Positions 27,068 through 38,036 of a DNA stretch of 64,000 nt are shown in pieces. A program made the translations under genes and the position numbers. The stretch is taken from contig NZ_QXMG01000004.1 in the NCBI RefSeq assembly GCF_003569765.1, positions 1-64,000 on the forward strand, read 5' to 3'. Below the pieces are notes generated by a model. The model saw nothing but the letters and a program-made list of their open reading frames with translations. It did not search any database and was not told where the DNA came from. Within the stretch, counting starts at the first letter, position 1, and each line of letters starts with the position of its first letter. The stretch is from Caldimonas tepidiphila (lineage in GTDB: Bacteria; Pseudomonadota; Gammaproteobacteria; Burkholderiales; Burkholderiaceae_C).

Positions 27068-28726
27068 ATGCCGTTGCCCAAACCGCCCGCGAAGAAAGCC
27101 ACCATCCTCTCCGCTGCCGAGATCGACGCCCAGGCGGCGCCGAAACCTCGAAAACGCGTGAAGGTCGCCGCCGAGCCCTCGGCGCCCGCGGTTCTGGAAC
27201 TCTACGATCCCGCCCAGAAGGCCCCGGCCGCCACCCCCACCCCGGGCAATGCCGTCGAGGCCGAGGCCGCCGCGCGCGTGCCGATGCGCCGCCCCGACCC
27301 GAGCCCCAGCCCGCGCTCGCGCCGCCCGCGCCGCGAAGGCCCGTCCTGCCTGTTCGTGCTCGACACCAACGTGCTGATGCACGACCCGATGTCGCTGTTC
27401 CGCTTCGACGAGCACGACATCTACCTGCCGATGATCACGCTCGAGGAGCTCGACGGCCACAAGAAGGGCATGACCGAGGTGTCGCGCAACGTCCGCCAGG
27501 TGAGTCGCGACCTCGACGCGCTGGTGGCCGACGCCCCTGCCGACATGAGCAAGGGCATCCCGCTCTCGAAGACCGGCCACCGCGAGGCCGGCGGCTGCCT
27601 GTTCTTCCAGACCCAGATCCTCAACGCCCAGTTGCCCGTCGGCCTGCCGCAAGGCAAGGCCGACAACCAGATCCTCGCCGTGGTGCAGTCGCTGCGCGAG
27701 CAACTGCCCGAGCGCAACGTCACGCTGGTGTCCAAGGACATCAACATGCGCATCAAGGCCCGGGCGATGGGCCTGCCGGCCGAGGACTACTTCAACGACA
27801 AGACGCTCGACGACGCCGACCTGCTCTATACCGGCGTGTTGCCGCTGCCGGCCGACTTCTGGGAGCGCCACGGCAAGACGATGGAGAGCTGGCAGCAGGG
27901 CGGCTCGACCTTCTACCGCATCAGCGGGCCGATGGTGCCGGTGCTGATGGTCAACCAGTTCGTCTACCTGGAAGCCCCCGGCGTCACACCGCTCTACGCC
28001 AAGGTCTCCGAGATCACCGGCAAGACCGCGGTGCTCAAGACGCTGAAGGACTATACGCACCAGAAGAACGCCGTCTGGGGCGTGACGGCCCGCAACCGCG
28101 AGCAGAACTTCGCGCTGAACCTGCTGATGGACCCGGACTGCGACTTCGTGACGCTCTCCGGCACAGCCGGCACCGGCAAGACGCTGATCACGCTCGCCTC
28201 GGCGCTGAGCCAGGTGCTCGACGAGCGCCGCTACACCGAGATCATCGTCACGCGCGTGACGGTGCCGGTGGGCGAGGACATCGGCTACCTGCCCGGCACC
28301 GAGGAAGAGAAGATGTCGCCGTGGATGGGCGCGCTCGACGACAACCTGGAGGTGCTCGCGCGCACCGACGGCGGCGCCGGCGAATGGGGCCGCGCGGCAA
28401 CGAACGAGCTGGTGCGCTCGAAGATCAAGATCAAGAGCCTGAACTTCATGCGCGGGCGCACCTTCCTGAACAAGATCGTCATCATCGACGAGGCGCAGAA
28501 CCTGACCCCGAAGCAGATGAAGACGCTGATCACGCGCGCCGGCCCCGGCACGAAGATCGTCTGCCTCGGCAACCTCGCACAGATCGACACGCCCTACCTG
28601 ACCGAGGGCAGCTCGGGCCTGACCTACGCGGTCGACCGCTTCAAGGGTTGGCCGCACTCGGGCCACGTGACGCTGGCGCGCGGCGAGCGCTCGCGTCTGG
28701 CGGACTTCGCGTCGGACGTGCTGTAG
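27068..28726 (+). CDS. PhoH family protein with N-terminal PIN domain (PhoH2 type)
   Basis: The 552-residue cytosolic protein joins an RNase-like PIN domain to a PhoH ATPase. Residues 1-90 are Pro/Ala/Arg-rich and probably disordered. The PIN domain starts at FVLDTNVLMHD (about 97-107) and keeps the acidic residues. The ATPase has Walker A GTAGTGKT at 365-372 and Walker B VIIDEAQN near 471, with TRVTVPVGEDIGYLPG between. PhoH2 proteins characterised elsewhere are RNA helicase/nucleases; here no antitoxin-like partner gene is present. A terminator follows the gene. Confidence 0.93.
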   Translation: MPLPKPPAKKATILSAAEIDAQAAPKPRKRVKVAAEPSAPAVLELYDPAQKAPAATPTPGNAVEAEAAARVPMRRPDPSPSPRSRRPRREGPSCLFVLDTNVLMHDPMSLFRFDEHDIYLPMITLEELDGHKKGMTEVSRNVRQVSRDLDALVADAPADMSKGIPLSKTGHREAGGCLFFQTQILNAQLPVGLPQGKADNQILAVVQSLREQLPERNVTLVSKDINMRIKARAMGLPAEDYFNDKTLDDADLLYTGVLPLPADFWERHGKTMESWQQGGSTFYRISGPMVPVLMVNQFVYLEAPGVTPLYAKVSEITGKTAVLKTLKDYTHQKNAVWGVTARNREQNFALNLLMDPDCDFVTLSGTAGTGKTLITLASALSQVLDERRYTEIIVTRVTVPVGEDIGYLPGTEEEKMSPWMGALDDNLEVLARTDGGAGEWGRAATNELVRSKIKIKSLNFMRGRTFLNKIVIIDEAQNLTPKQMKTLITRAGPGTKIVCLGNLAQIDTPYLTEGSSGLTYAVDRFKGWPHSGHVTLARGERSRLADFASDVL

Positions 28727-28751
28727 GCCCGCGGCGCAGTCCGCAAAAAGA

Positions 28752-28782
28752 AACGGCGGCCCATGCGGGCCGCCGTTTTTCC
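28752..28782 (+). terminator. strong intrinsic terminator, probably bidirectional, between phoH-family gene and dnaB
   Basis: ACGGCGGCCC and its complement enclose ATG, followed by five T's on the plus strand; an A-run on the other flank gives T's on the minus strand too. The convergent genes on either side end 26 and 19 bases away, so it can serve both. Confidence 0.9.
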
Positions 28783-28800
28783 TTCGGCACGGGCGCGGCG

Positions 28801-30231
28801 TCAGTACTCGTCGCCGCCGCCGACGTAGCCCGGCGCGAGGTTCTCGAACTTGGTGTTGGGCTTCAGGAAGGCGAGCTTGACGGTGCCGACCGGGCCGTTG
28901 CGCTGCTTGCCGATGATGATCTCGGCCACGCCCGGCTCCTTGCACTGGTCCTTGGTGTAGTACTCGTCGCGGTAGATGAACATGATCACGTCCGCGTCCT
29001 GCTCGATGGCGCCGGATTCGCGCAGGTCGCTCATCATCGGGCGCTTGTCGGTGCGGGTCTCGACGCTGCGGTTGAGCTGCGACAGCGCGATCACCGGGCA
29101 CTTCAGCTCCTTGGCCAGCGCCTTGAGCCCGCGCGAGATCTCGCCGATCACGGTGGCGCGGTTCTCCTCGCTGCCACCGCCGCTGCCGCTCATCAGCTGC
29201 AGGTAGTCGATCACGATCAGGCCGAGCTGGCCGCACTGGCGCGCCTGGCGGCGCGCGCGGGCGCGCAGCTCGTTGGGCGACAGGCCCGGCGTCTCGTCGA
29301 TGAAGATGCTCGCGTTGCGCAGCTTCTCGACCGCCTCGGACAGCCGCGACCACTCGTCGTCGCGCAGCGAGCCGGTGCGCAGGTGCTGCTGGTCGATGCG
29401 GCCGAGCGAGCCGACCACGCGCAGCGCGAGCTGCGCGGCGCCCATTTCCATCGAGAACACCACCACCGGCAGGCCCTCGGCCACCGCCACATGCTCGGCG
29501 ATGTTCAGCGCGAACGCGGTCTTGCCCATCGACGGGCGCGCCGCGAGGACGATCAGGTCGCCCGGCTGCAGCCCCGCGGTCATGCGGTCCATGTCGATGA
29601 AGCCGGTGCGCACGCCGGTGACGTCCTCGGCGCCGTTCTCGGCCAGCTCGGTGACGCGGTCGAGCAGGTCGACCACCAGCGCGTCCATCGACTGGAAGCC
29701 CTGCTTCGCGCGCGAGCCCTCCTCGCCGATCTTGAAGATCTTGCCCTCGGCCTCGTCGAGGATCTGCGACACCGGCTTGCCCTGCGGGTTGAAGGCGTTG
29801 GTCGCGATCTCGTCGCTCGCGGCGACAAGCTTGCGCAGGATCGAGCGCTCGCGCACGATCTCCGCGTAGCGGCGCAGGTTGGCCGCGCTCGGCACGCTCT
29901 GCGCGAGCGCGTTCAGGTAGACGAGGCCACCGCACTCCTCGGCCTTGCCGAGGCTCTGCAACTGCTCGAAGACCGTGATCACGTCGGCCGGCTTGTTGCC
30001 GCCGATCAACCCGCCGATCGCGGCGAAGATCAGCCGGTGCTCGTAGCGGTAGAAGTCGCCCTCGGTCAGCAGGTCGCCGGCCCGGTCCCAGGCCATGTTG
30101 TCGAGCAGCAGGCCGCCGAGCACGCTCTGCTCGGCCTCGATCGAGTGCGGCGGCACGCGCAGGCGCGCCACCTCGTCGTCGGCACGGCGGGACGGATCGG
30201 CGAATTCGGAACCGGAGAGGATGGCAGCCAT
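28801..30231 (-). CDS. dnaB: replicative DNA helicase DnaB
   Basis: This is the hexameric RecA-fold helicase of the replication fork. With ATG 30231 (MAAILSGSEFADPSRR) it has 476 residues, close to E. coli's 471; the open frame extends 30 codons upstream without homology. The N-terminal domain starts VPPHSIEAEQSVLGG. Walker A is AARPSMGKT near residue 205, Walker B is LIVIDYLQLM, and SQLNRSVETR is the helicase arginine-finger region. It lies downstream of the rplI operon, as often in betaproteobacteria. No intein or insertion is present. Confidence 0.96.
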   Translation of the reverse strand: MAAILSGSEFADPSRRADDEVARLRVPPHSIEAEQSVLGGLLLDNMAWDRAGDLLTEGDFYRYEHRLIFAAIGGLIGGNKPADVITVFEQLQSLGKAEECGGLVYLNALAQSVPSAANLRRYAEIVRERSILRKLVAASDEIATNAFNPQGKPVSQILDEAEGKIFKIGEEGSRAKQGFQSMDALVVDLLDRVTELAENGAEDVTGVRTGFIDMDRMTAGLQPGDLIVLAARPSMGKTAFALNIAEHVAVAEGLPVVVFSMEMGAAQLALRVVGSLGRIDQQHLRTGSLRDDEWSRLSEAVEKLRNASIFIDETPGLSPNELRARARRQARQCGQLGLIVIDYLQLMSGSGGGSEENRATVIGEISRGLKALAKELKCPVIALSQLNRSVETRTDKRPMMSDLRESGAIEQDADVIMFIYRDEYYTKDQCKEPGVAEIIIGKQRNGPVGTVKLAFLKPNTKFENLAPGYVGGGDEY

Positions 30232-30332
30232 GGCTCGATGATAAGAAGCAGCCCGCTCGCATGCGAGGGACAAGGTTGTGGACAAAGCGTGGATTTCCTG
30301 GGGGCGGCATGGGAAAACCACCCCCGGAAACG

Positions 30333-30363
30333 ACGAGGGGCCGGTCTCGGACCGGCCCCTCGT
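30333..30363 (-). terminator. hairpin terminator after rplI
   Basis: ACGAGGGGCCGGT pairs with ACCGGCCCCTCGT over a five-base loop, 42 bases after the rplI stop and 100 bases before the dnaB start. The T-run on the minus strand is short (CGTTTCC), so termination may be partial. Confidence 0.7.
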
Positions 30364-30404
30364 TCGGAGGGCGGCCGCGGCCGCCTCCTGTCTTCAGCTC
30401 GCGA

Positions 30405-30854
30405 TCAGGCGTTATCGGCCACGACGCGGACGTTGACTTCCACCGTCACGTCGGTGTGCAGCTGCACGTTGACCGGGAACTCGCCGACGGCCTTGATGGC
30501 GCTCGGCACGCGGATCTGCGACTTGTGCACCTCGAAGCCGTTCTTGGCCAGCGCTTCGGCGATGTCGGCGCTGGTGACCGAGCCGAACAGGCGGCCGTCG
30601 ACGCCCGCCTTCTGACCGATCACGACGGTGGTGCCGTTGAGCTTCTCGCCCACGGACTGGGCGCCGCTCAGCTTGGCGGCGGCGGCCTTCTCGAGCTCGG
30701 CGCGCTTGGCTTCGAATTCCTTGATCGCGGCCTCGGTGGCGCGGCGAGCGGCACGGGTCGGGATCAGGAAGTTGCGGGCGTAGCCGTCCTTGACGCGGAC
30801 GACGTCGCCGAGGTTGCCGAGGTTCGCGACCTTTTCAAGCAGGATGACTTGCAT
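30405..30854 (-). CDS. rplI: 50S ribosomal protein bL9
   Basis: This is a large-subunit protein with two globular ends joined by a long helix. The 149-residue sequence has [19 protein letters not shown] and [11 protein letters not shown] at the N-terminal rRNA-binding domain, the Ala/Glu/Lys-rich connecting helix at about 42-80, and a C-terminal domain with GRLFGSVT. It is last gene of rpsF-priB-rpsR-rplI. Confidence 0.98.
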   Translation of the reverse strand: MQVILLEKVANLGNLGDVVRVKDGYARNFLIPTRAARRATEAAIKEFEAKRAELEKAAAAKLSGAQSVGEKLNGTTVVIGQKAGVDGRLFGSVTSADIAEALAKNGFEVHKSQIRVPSAIKAVGEFPVNVQLHTDVTVEVNVRVVADNA

Positions 30855-30866
30855 GTCGGAAACTCC

Positions 30867-31151
30867 TTAGACGCGGTGCTTGTCGCTGTACGGCAGCAGG
30901 GCCAGGAAGCGCGCGCGCTTGATGGCGGTGGACAGCTGACGCTGGTAGATGGCGCGGGTGCCGGTCAGGCGCGCCGGCGTGATCTTGCCGTTCTCGCCGA
31001 TGAAGTCGCGCAGGACGTCGATGTCCTTGTAGTCGATCGACTCGACGCCGGCGACGGTGAAGCGGCAGAAGCGCTTGCGCTTGAACAGCAGCGACTGCTG
31101 GTTGCGCTTGCCCTTGCGATCCTTGGAAAACTTGCCACGAGGCGGTGCCAT
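30867..31151 (-). CDS. rpsR: 30S ribosomal protein bS18
   Basis: It forms a pair with bS6 on the platform of the small subunit. The 94 residues include the basic N-terminal tail ([10 protein letters not shown]), [23 protein letters not shown] and [16 protein letters not shown], all conserved. It starts 15 bases after a purine-rich stretch and precedes rplI by 12 bases. Confidence 0.98.
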   Translation of the reverse strand: MAPPRGKFSKDRKGKRNQQSLLFKRKRFCRFTVAGVESIDYKDIDVLRDFIGENGKITPARLTGTRAIYQRQLSTAIKRARFLALLPYSDKHRV

Positions 31152-31195
31152 GATGAATCTCTTCCTTTAACTAATCGATTGATCCGGATATCGGA

Positions 31196-31477
31196 CTACA
31201 GCAGTTCGGTGACGTGAAACACGACGCCCCGGCCGTTGCGCTGCGCCGCCAGGAAACCGCCGAACTCGCGCATCGCGCCGAGCTCGAGCCGCTCCAGGCT
31301 GCGCGCCATGTCCCCCAGGGCCACCGCGCGGAGTTCGAGCTGAACCCTTCGCGGCTGGCCGGCTTCCAGCGGCACCGACTCGTGCGCGAGGCGCAGGTCG
31401 AGCGCCGGGAGTCCGGCCGGGGTGTAGCGCATGGCCCCCCGCTCCACGAGCGCCGCGGCGAGAACCAGACGGTTCAT
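31196..31477 (-). CDS. priB: primosomal replication protein PriB
   Basis: This is a single-stranded DNA-binding OB-fold protein of the replication restart primosome, with 93 residues. The segments NRLVLAAALVERGAMRYTPAG and LDLRLAHES are the OB strands that PriB shares with SSB. Its position between rpsF and rpsR is the usual one in beta- and gammaproteobacteria. Confidence 0.94.
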   Translation of the reverse strand: MNRLVLAAALVERGAMRYTPAGLPALDLRLAHESVPLEAGQPRRVQLELRAVALGDMARSLERLELGAMREFGGFLAAQRNGRGVVFHVTELL

Positions 31478-31515
31478 GCGACGCGCGGCTGCTCAGGCAG
31501 GGCGGGCGAACGGCC

Positions 31516-31884
31516 TCAGGCCGCGGCTTCCTGCTGCTGGGACGACTTGCGAGCCTCTTCGCGCTCGACGGCCTTCATCATGACCGACGGGGCGGTCTCG
31601 GCCTTGTCCTTCTGGACGGTCAGGTGGCGCAGCACGGCGTCGTTGAAGCGGAAGCCGGTCTCCAGCTCTTCGAGCGTCTCCTTGGAGCACTCGATGTTCA
31701 GGCAGATGTAGTGGGCCTTCGCGAGCTTCTGGATCATGTAGGCCAGCTGGCGGCGGCCCCAGTCTTCCACGCGGTGGATCTTGCCGCCGGCAGCGGTGAC
31801 CACGCCCTTGTAGCGCTCCACCATCGCGTTGACCTGCTCGCTTTGATCCGGATGGATCAGCAGGATGATTTCGTAGTGACGCAT
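31516..31884 (-). CDS. rpsF: 30S ribosomal protein bS6
   Basis: This is the first gene of the operon, 122 residues: [35 protein letters not shown] and [18 protein letters not shown] are diagnostic. The acidic/Ser-Gln C-terminal tail is short. The bS6-bS18 pair can regulate this operon in other bacteria through its leader; the leader here carries an attenuator-like hairpin. Confidence 0.98.
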   Translation of the reverse strand: MRHYEIILLIHPDQSEQVNAMVERYKGVVTAAGGKIHRVEDWGRRQLAYMIQKLAKAHYICLNIECSKETLEELETGFRFNDAVLRHLTVQKDKAETAPSVMMKAVEREEARKSSQQQEAAA

Positions 31885-31942
31885 CGAGACTCCTTATGGA
31901 TTCCGATTGGAGGGAAGCCGCCCCGGGCGTCGTATCGGGCTC

Positions 31943-31976
31943 CGAAGAAAAAACTGCCCCGTCGGGCAGCTTCTTC
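31943..31976 (-). promoter_or_regulatory. attenuator-like hairpin with T-run in the rpsF leader
   Basis: On the minus strand CTGCCC-GACG-GGGCAG is followed at once by TTTTTT, within a larger self-complementary GAAGA...TCTTC context. It lies about 60 bases upstream of rpsF and downstream of the probable promoter, so transcription of the ribosomal operon must pass it. Confidence 0.65.
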
Positions 31977-32011
31977 CCCGCCCGATCCAGGTGCGGCAAG
32001 GAAAGCCAAAG

Positions 32012-32017
32012 ATTATA
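32012..32017 (-). promoter_or_regulatory. -10 element TATAAT of the rpsF operon
   Basis: A perfect TATAAT on the minus strand lies 128 bases before the rpsF ATG, in the gap after the symporter gene. The -35 region (CTGCAA at 18 bases) is weak. Confidence 0.55.
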
Positions 32018-32073
32018 GCCTGGATTCGCACCGCCTTGCAGTCCCTGCCCGGCGGCGACGCCCCGGGACCCGC

Positions 32074-34164
32074 TCAGGCCGCCCGTTCGCCCGGCTCGTG
32101 CAGGCGCTCCACCAGGCGCTGCACCTCCCGGTCAGGCGCCGGCGTCACCAGGCTCACCAGCACGATGACGAGGAAGCCGAGCGGCACGCCGAACAGGCCC
32201 GCGGAGATCGGCTGGATGCCCCACCACAGCTGCGCCGGCCCGGTGACGCCGAACACCGAGCGCAGCCAGGGCTGATTAACGGCCATGTAGTAGACGGTGA
32301 CGCCGAGGCCGGCGCACATGCCGAGCACCGCGCCCCACGAGGTCGCGCGCTTCCAGAAGATGCCGAGCACCAGCGCCGGGAAGAAGGCGGCGGCGGCGAA
32401 GGAGAACGCCGCGGAGACGAGGAACAGGATGTCGGCGGGCTTCTGCGCCGCGACATAGGCCGCCGACAGCGCGACGACGAGCAGCAGGATCTTCGAGATC
32501 GTCACCCGCCGCGTCGTCGAGGCGTTGGGGTCGATCATCTTGTAGTAGGTGTCGTGCGACAGCGCGTTGGCGATCGTCAGCAGCAGCCCGTCGGCGGTCG
32601 ACAGCGCCGCGGCCAGCCCTCCCGCGGCCACCATCCCGGAGATCACGTAGGGCAGCCCCGCGATCTCGGGCGTCGCGAGCACGACGATGTCGCTGCCGAT
32701 GCGGATCTCGCCGAGCTGCAGCACGCCGTCGCGGTTGACGTCGCTCACCGACAGCAGCGAGGGATCGACCTTGCTCCACTGCGCGATCCAGCCCGGCAGC
32801 TCGTCGAAGGCGGTGCCCACCAGCACGTTGAAGACCTCGAACTTCACGAGCACCGCGAGCGCCGGCGCGGTCACGTAGAGCAGGAAGATGAAGAACAGTG
32901 ACCAGGCCACCGACTCGCGCGCCTCCCTCACCGAGGGCGTGGTGTAGTAGCGCATCAGGATGTGCGGCAGCGCGGCCGTGCCGACCGTCAGGCAGAACAC
33001 CAGCGCGAGGAAGTTGCGCCGCGACAGCTCGTAGGCCTCGCGCTCGGCCTCGCTGCCCTGCGGATCGCCGGCATGCTGCTGCGCGTGCGGCGGCATGCCG
33101 CCGAGCGGCCGGGCCCGCTCGGCGGCCGCGGCCCGCGCGCGCTCGTAGGCCTCGCGCGCCGCCTGCTCGCTGCGCGGCAGCTGCGCCAGCGCCTTGTCGG
33201 CGGCTTGGATCTCGGCCAGCGGCGCGTCGAGGTCGCGCAACTCCGCCACGCGCTGCTGCCCCGCGGCACGGTCGGCCGCGAGCGCCTTGGGCACGTCGCG
33301 CAGCTTCGCCTCGGCCTCGGTCGCGCGCTGCGCGAAGATCTGGATCACCTCGAGCTCGCGCGCGTCGGCCATCAGCTCGCGCTCCTTGGCGCTGACCTGC
33401 TCGAGCTGCACGCCGTAGACCGCGTGCGGCACCGGCACGCCGGTCTGCTTGACCGACAGCCACACCACCGGCACCAGGTAGGCGACGATCAGCACGATGT
33501 ACTGCGCGACCTGCGTCCAGGTCACCGCCCGCATGCCGCCGAGGAAGGAGCACACCAGGATGCCGCCGAGGCCGACGAAGATGCCGATCTCGAAGGCGAA
33601 GCCGGTGAGGCGCGTCGTGATCAGCCCCACGCCGTAGATCTGCGCGACGACGTAGGTGAAGGAGCACAGGATCGCTGCGAACACGCCGATGAAGCGTGCG
33701 GCGTTGCCGCCGTAGCGCGCGCCGAGGAAGTCGGGGATCGTGAACTGGCCGAAGCGGCGCAGGTAGGGCGCGAGGAACAGCGCCACCAGGCAGTAACCGC
33801 CGGTCCAGCCGGTGATGTAGGCCAGCCCCCCGTAGCCCGACAGGTAGAGCGTGCCGGCCAGGCCGATGAAGGACGCCGCCGACATCCAGTCGGCCCCGGT
33901 GGCCATGCCGTTGTAGATCGCCGGGACGCGCCGCCCGGCGACGTAGTACTCGATCGGATCGGTGGTGCGGCACATGATGCCGATCGCGGCATAGAGCACC
34001 ACGGTCGCGAGCAGGAAGACGAAACCGATGTAGCGCTTGGGCAGCCCCATCTGCTCCAGCAGCGCCAGCACCACGACGAAGGCGAGGAAGCCCCCGGTGT
34101 ACCAGCCGTAGACCTTGTGCAGCTGCCGCCGGAGGTCGGCGCGCCCGTCCTGCGCGGCGCTCAA
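32074..34164 (-). CDS. sodium/solute symporter large subunit, VC_2705 (actP-like) subfamily
   Basis: This SSS-family transporter of about 696 residues has multiple membrane segments. Conserved stretches include GMATGADWMSAASFIG, GYGGLAYITGWTGGY, TIPDFLGARYGG and GGLAAALSTADGLLLTIANALSHD, the sodium-site region. No ATG precedes the first membrane segment. I use TTG 34162-34164, which overlaps the small-subunit stop (TTGA) and has GGAGGA six bases upstream. A charged, Ala/Glu/Arg-rich insertion of about 130 residues (roughly 250-380) separates two membrane segments and looks helical. The solute is probably a short organic acid such as acetate, by family only. Confidence 0.88.
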   Translation of the reverse strand: MSAAQDGRADLRRQLHKVYGWYTGGFLAFVVVLALLEQMGLPKRYIGFVFLLATVVLYAAIGIMCRTTDPIEYYVAGRRVPAIYNGMATGADWMSAASFIGLAGTLYLSGYGGLAYITGWTGGYCLVALFLAPYLRRFGQFTIPDFLGARYGGNAARFIGVFAAILCSFTYVVAQIYGVGLITTRLTGFAFEIGIFVGLGGILVCSFLGGMRAVTWTQVAQYIVLIVAYLVPVVWLSVKQTGVPVPHAVYGVQLEQVSAKERELMADARELEVIQIFAQRATEAEAKLRDVPKALAADRAAGQQRVAELRDLDAPLAEIQAADKALAQLPRSEQAAREAYERARAAAAERARPLGGMPPHAQQHAGDPQGSEAEREAYELSRRNFLALVFCLTVGTAALPHILMRYYTTPSVREARESVAWSLFFIFLLYVTAPALAVLVKFEVFNVLVGTAFDELPGWIAQWSKVDPSLLSVSDVNRDGVLQLGEIRIGSDIVVLATPEIAGLPYVISGMVAAGGLAAALSTADGLLLTIANALSHDTYYKMIDPNASTTRRVTISKILLLVVALSAAYVAAQKPADILFLVSAAFSFAAAAFFPALVLGIFWKRATSWGAVLGMCAGLGVTVYYMAVNQPWLRSVFGVTGPAQLWWGIQPISAGLFGVPLGFLVIVLVSLVTPAPDREVQRLVERLHEPGERAA

Positions 34165-34424
34165 GCCGCGTCCTCCGCGGCGGGACCGTGCGCCTCGTCG
34201 AGCCGGCCCATGCGCCAGGCGTAGAAGGCCACCAGCAGCACGTAGAGGATCAGCGTGCCCTGCGCGCCCATCCAGAAGCTGAAGGGCCAGCCGAAGAAGC
34301 AGAAGCTGAGCTCGCGCGCGAAATACGGCACCGCGAAGGTGACCGCGAACCACAGCGCCAGCAAGCCGCCGGTCAGGCGCAGCTTGCCGCGCCGGTAGTC
34401 CCCCGACCTGTCGCCGCCTCGCAT
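34161..34424 (-). CDS. DUF4212 small subunit of the sodium/solute symporter
   Basis: The 87-residue membrane protein has two hydrophobic segments (LTGGLLALWFAVTFAVPYF and LILYVLLVAFYAW) separated by FFGWPFSFWMGAQG, and ends RRM-type (WRMGRLDE). This is the pattern of the small partner (DUF4212) that always precedes the VC_2705-type large symporter. It is coupled to it by a four-base overlap. Confidence 0.92.
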   Translation of the reverse strand: MRGGDRSGDYRRGKLRLTGGLLALWFAVTFAVPYFARELSFCFFGWPFSFWMGAQGTLILYVLLVAFYAWRMGRLDEAHGPAAEDAA

Positions 34425-34483
34425 CTCCCCTCCTCCTCGTCGCGTGCCGCGGATGCACCGTCCGCGCAGCGCCTCACATTAAC

Positions 34484-35068
34484 TCACGCCGCCAGCCCTG
34501 TCTGCCGCTCGAGTCGCGCCGCGACGACCGGCTCGAAGCCGCGCAGCTGCCGCAGCAGCCGCCGCGCCTCGTCGAGCTCCTGCCGCCGCAGGTGCAGGTG
34601 CACCAGTCGCTCGTGGCCGTGCGGGCTCAGCGGCTGCAGCTCGACGTTGCGCCGCAGCGCCGCGATCGCCTCCTCGTCCCGGCCCAGGCCGGCCAGCACG
34701 AGGCCGAGCCCGTACCAGGCGCGATCGAGCCGCTCGTCGAGCGCGAGCGCGGCGCGGAACGCCGCCTCCGCCTCGCCGAGCCGCCCGCTGCGCTCCAGCA
34801 GGTAGCCCAGGTTGAACCAGGGCGCGGCGCCTTGCGCCGGATACCGCGCCAGCAGCCGCCGGTAGTCGGCGATCGCCCCCGCGTCGTCGCCCGCCTGCGC
34901 CCGCAGGTGGGCGCAGCTCGCGAGCGCGTCGGCGTCGTCCGGGTCGAGCGCCAGCAGCCGCTCGAAGCCGCCTCGGGCGGCCTCGGTGCGGCCGAGCAGC
35001 AGCAGCACGGTACAGGCCGCCCGGAGGCTGGCGCGGCGCAGGCGCCAAGCCGGCCGCGAGCGGCTCAC
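34484..35068 (-). CDS. tetratricopeptide-repeat protein
   Basis: The protein has 194 residues from GTG 35066-35068, whose GTGA overlaps the stop of the upstream membrane-protein gene. It contains about four TPR units (FERLLALDPDDADALASCAH; APWFNLGYLLERSGRLGEAE; AWYGLGLVLAGLGRDEEAI; a last one with LVHLHLRRQELDEARR). The N-terminal 30 residues are Arg/Leu-rich. It is probably a cytosolic scaffold working with the small membrane protein. No specific role can be assigned. Confidence 0.8.
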   Translation of the reverse strand: MSRSRPAWRLRRASLRAACTVLLLLGRTEAARGGFERLLALDPDDADALASCAHLRAQAGDDAGAIADYRRLLARYPAQGAAPWFNLGYLLERSGRLGEAEAAFRAALALDERLDRAWYGLGLVLAGLGRDEEAIAALRRNVELQPLSPHGHERLVHLHLRRQELDEARRLLRQLRGFEPVVAARLERQTGLAA

Positions 35069-35367
35069 CCCCGGCACGCCGCCACCCCGAGCTCGACGCA
35101 GAGCGCGATCTTGGCGAGCGTCGCGAGCAGCCAGACCAGCGCGAGCACGGCGAAGGTCGCGAGCGGCACATGCGCGTCGAGCACCACGCGCGGCGTCAGC
35201 GCCCGCACCACGCGCTCGAAGGGGCGCGTCAGCACCTGCAGCAGTTGGTAGAAGGGGTTGCGCTCGCGCCCGGCGCCGGCCATCAGGCCGAGCAGCCCCC
35301 GCCCGAGCAGCGCCAGCAGCGCGATCTCGGCCACCAGCTTCACCGACGACACCCCAAGCAGCCACAT
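35065..35367 (-). CDS. small two-helix membrane protein, YggT-like pattern
   Basis: The protein has 100 residues. There is a hydrophobic stretch at residues 10-32, a polar middle NPFYQLLQVLTRPFERVV, then a second hydrophobic stretch at about 70-90. The NPFYQLL...P...R arrangement recalls YggT-family membrane proteins, but the match is weak. It is coupled to the TPR gene by overlap and lies downstream of ppsA behind a hairpin. Confidence 0.7.
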   Translation of the reverse strand: MWLLGVSSVKLVAEIALLALLGRGLLGLMAGAGRERNPFYQLLQVLTRPFERVVRALTPRVVLDAHVPLATFAVLALVWLLATLAKIALCVELGVAACRG

Positions 35368-35392
35368 GCCCTCTTCCCTCCGGGACGCAAGA

Positions 35393-35412
35393 ACGGCCCC
35401 CGCAGGGGCCGT
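35393..35412 (-). terminator. hairpin after ppsA
   Basis: ACGGCCCC and GGGGCCGT pair with a short loop 24 bases after the ppsA stop; the minus strand continues TCTTGC, so the T-run is weak. Confidence 0.5.
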
Positions 35413-35435
35413 CCGTTCCGCGCTTCAGCGCCCGA

Positions 35436-37832
<2,397 letters not shown>

Positions 37833-38036
37833 GGAAAAGCTCCTTGATGTTGGAAAACCGGTGCTCTCCCGCCCGGTGCGACCTGCGGCGGGCGGACGGA
37901 CGCGCGCTCGAACGCCCACTTTGTGGCTTGTTCTGAGTGTGGTGCGGAGCGCATCGTGTTCGTGGCGGGAGAAATTCCAGAGAATTCTACGGGGCTTTTC
38001 CGGCGACTGTCAGCATGCCGGCTGAAACAATGGCGG

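Noticed and set aside
27001-30310. Minus-strand 1112-codon open frame spanning the PIN-PhoH gene and dnaB
   Set aside because: It runs antisense to the PhoH gene and out of frame with dnaB; the terminator at 28752-28782 lies inside it.
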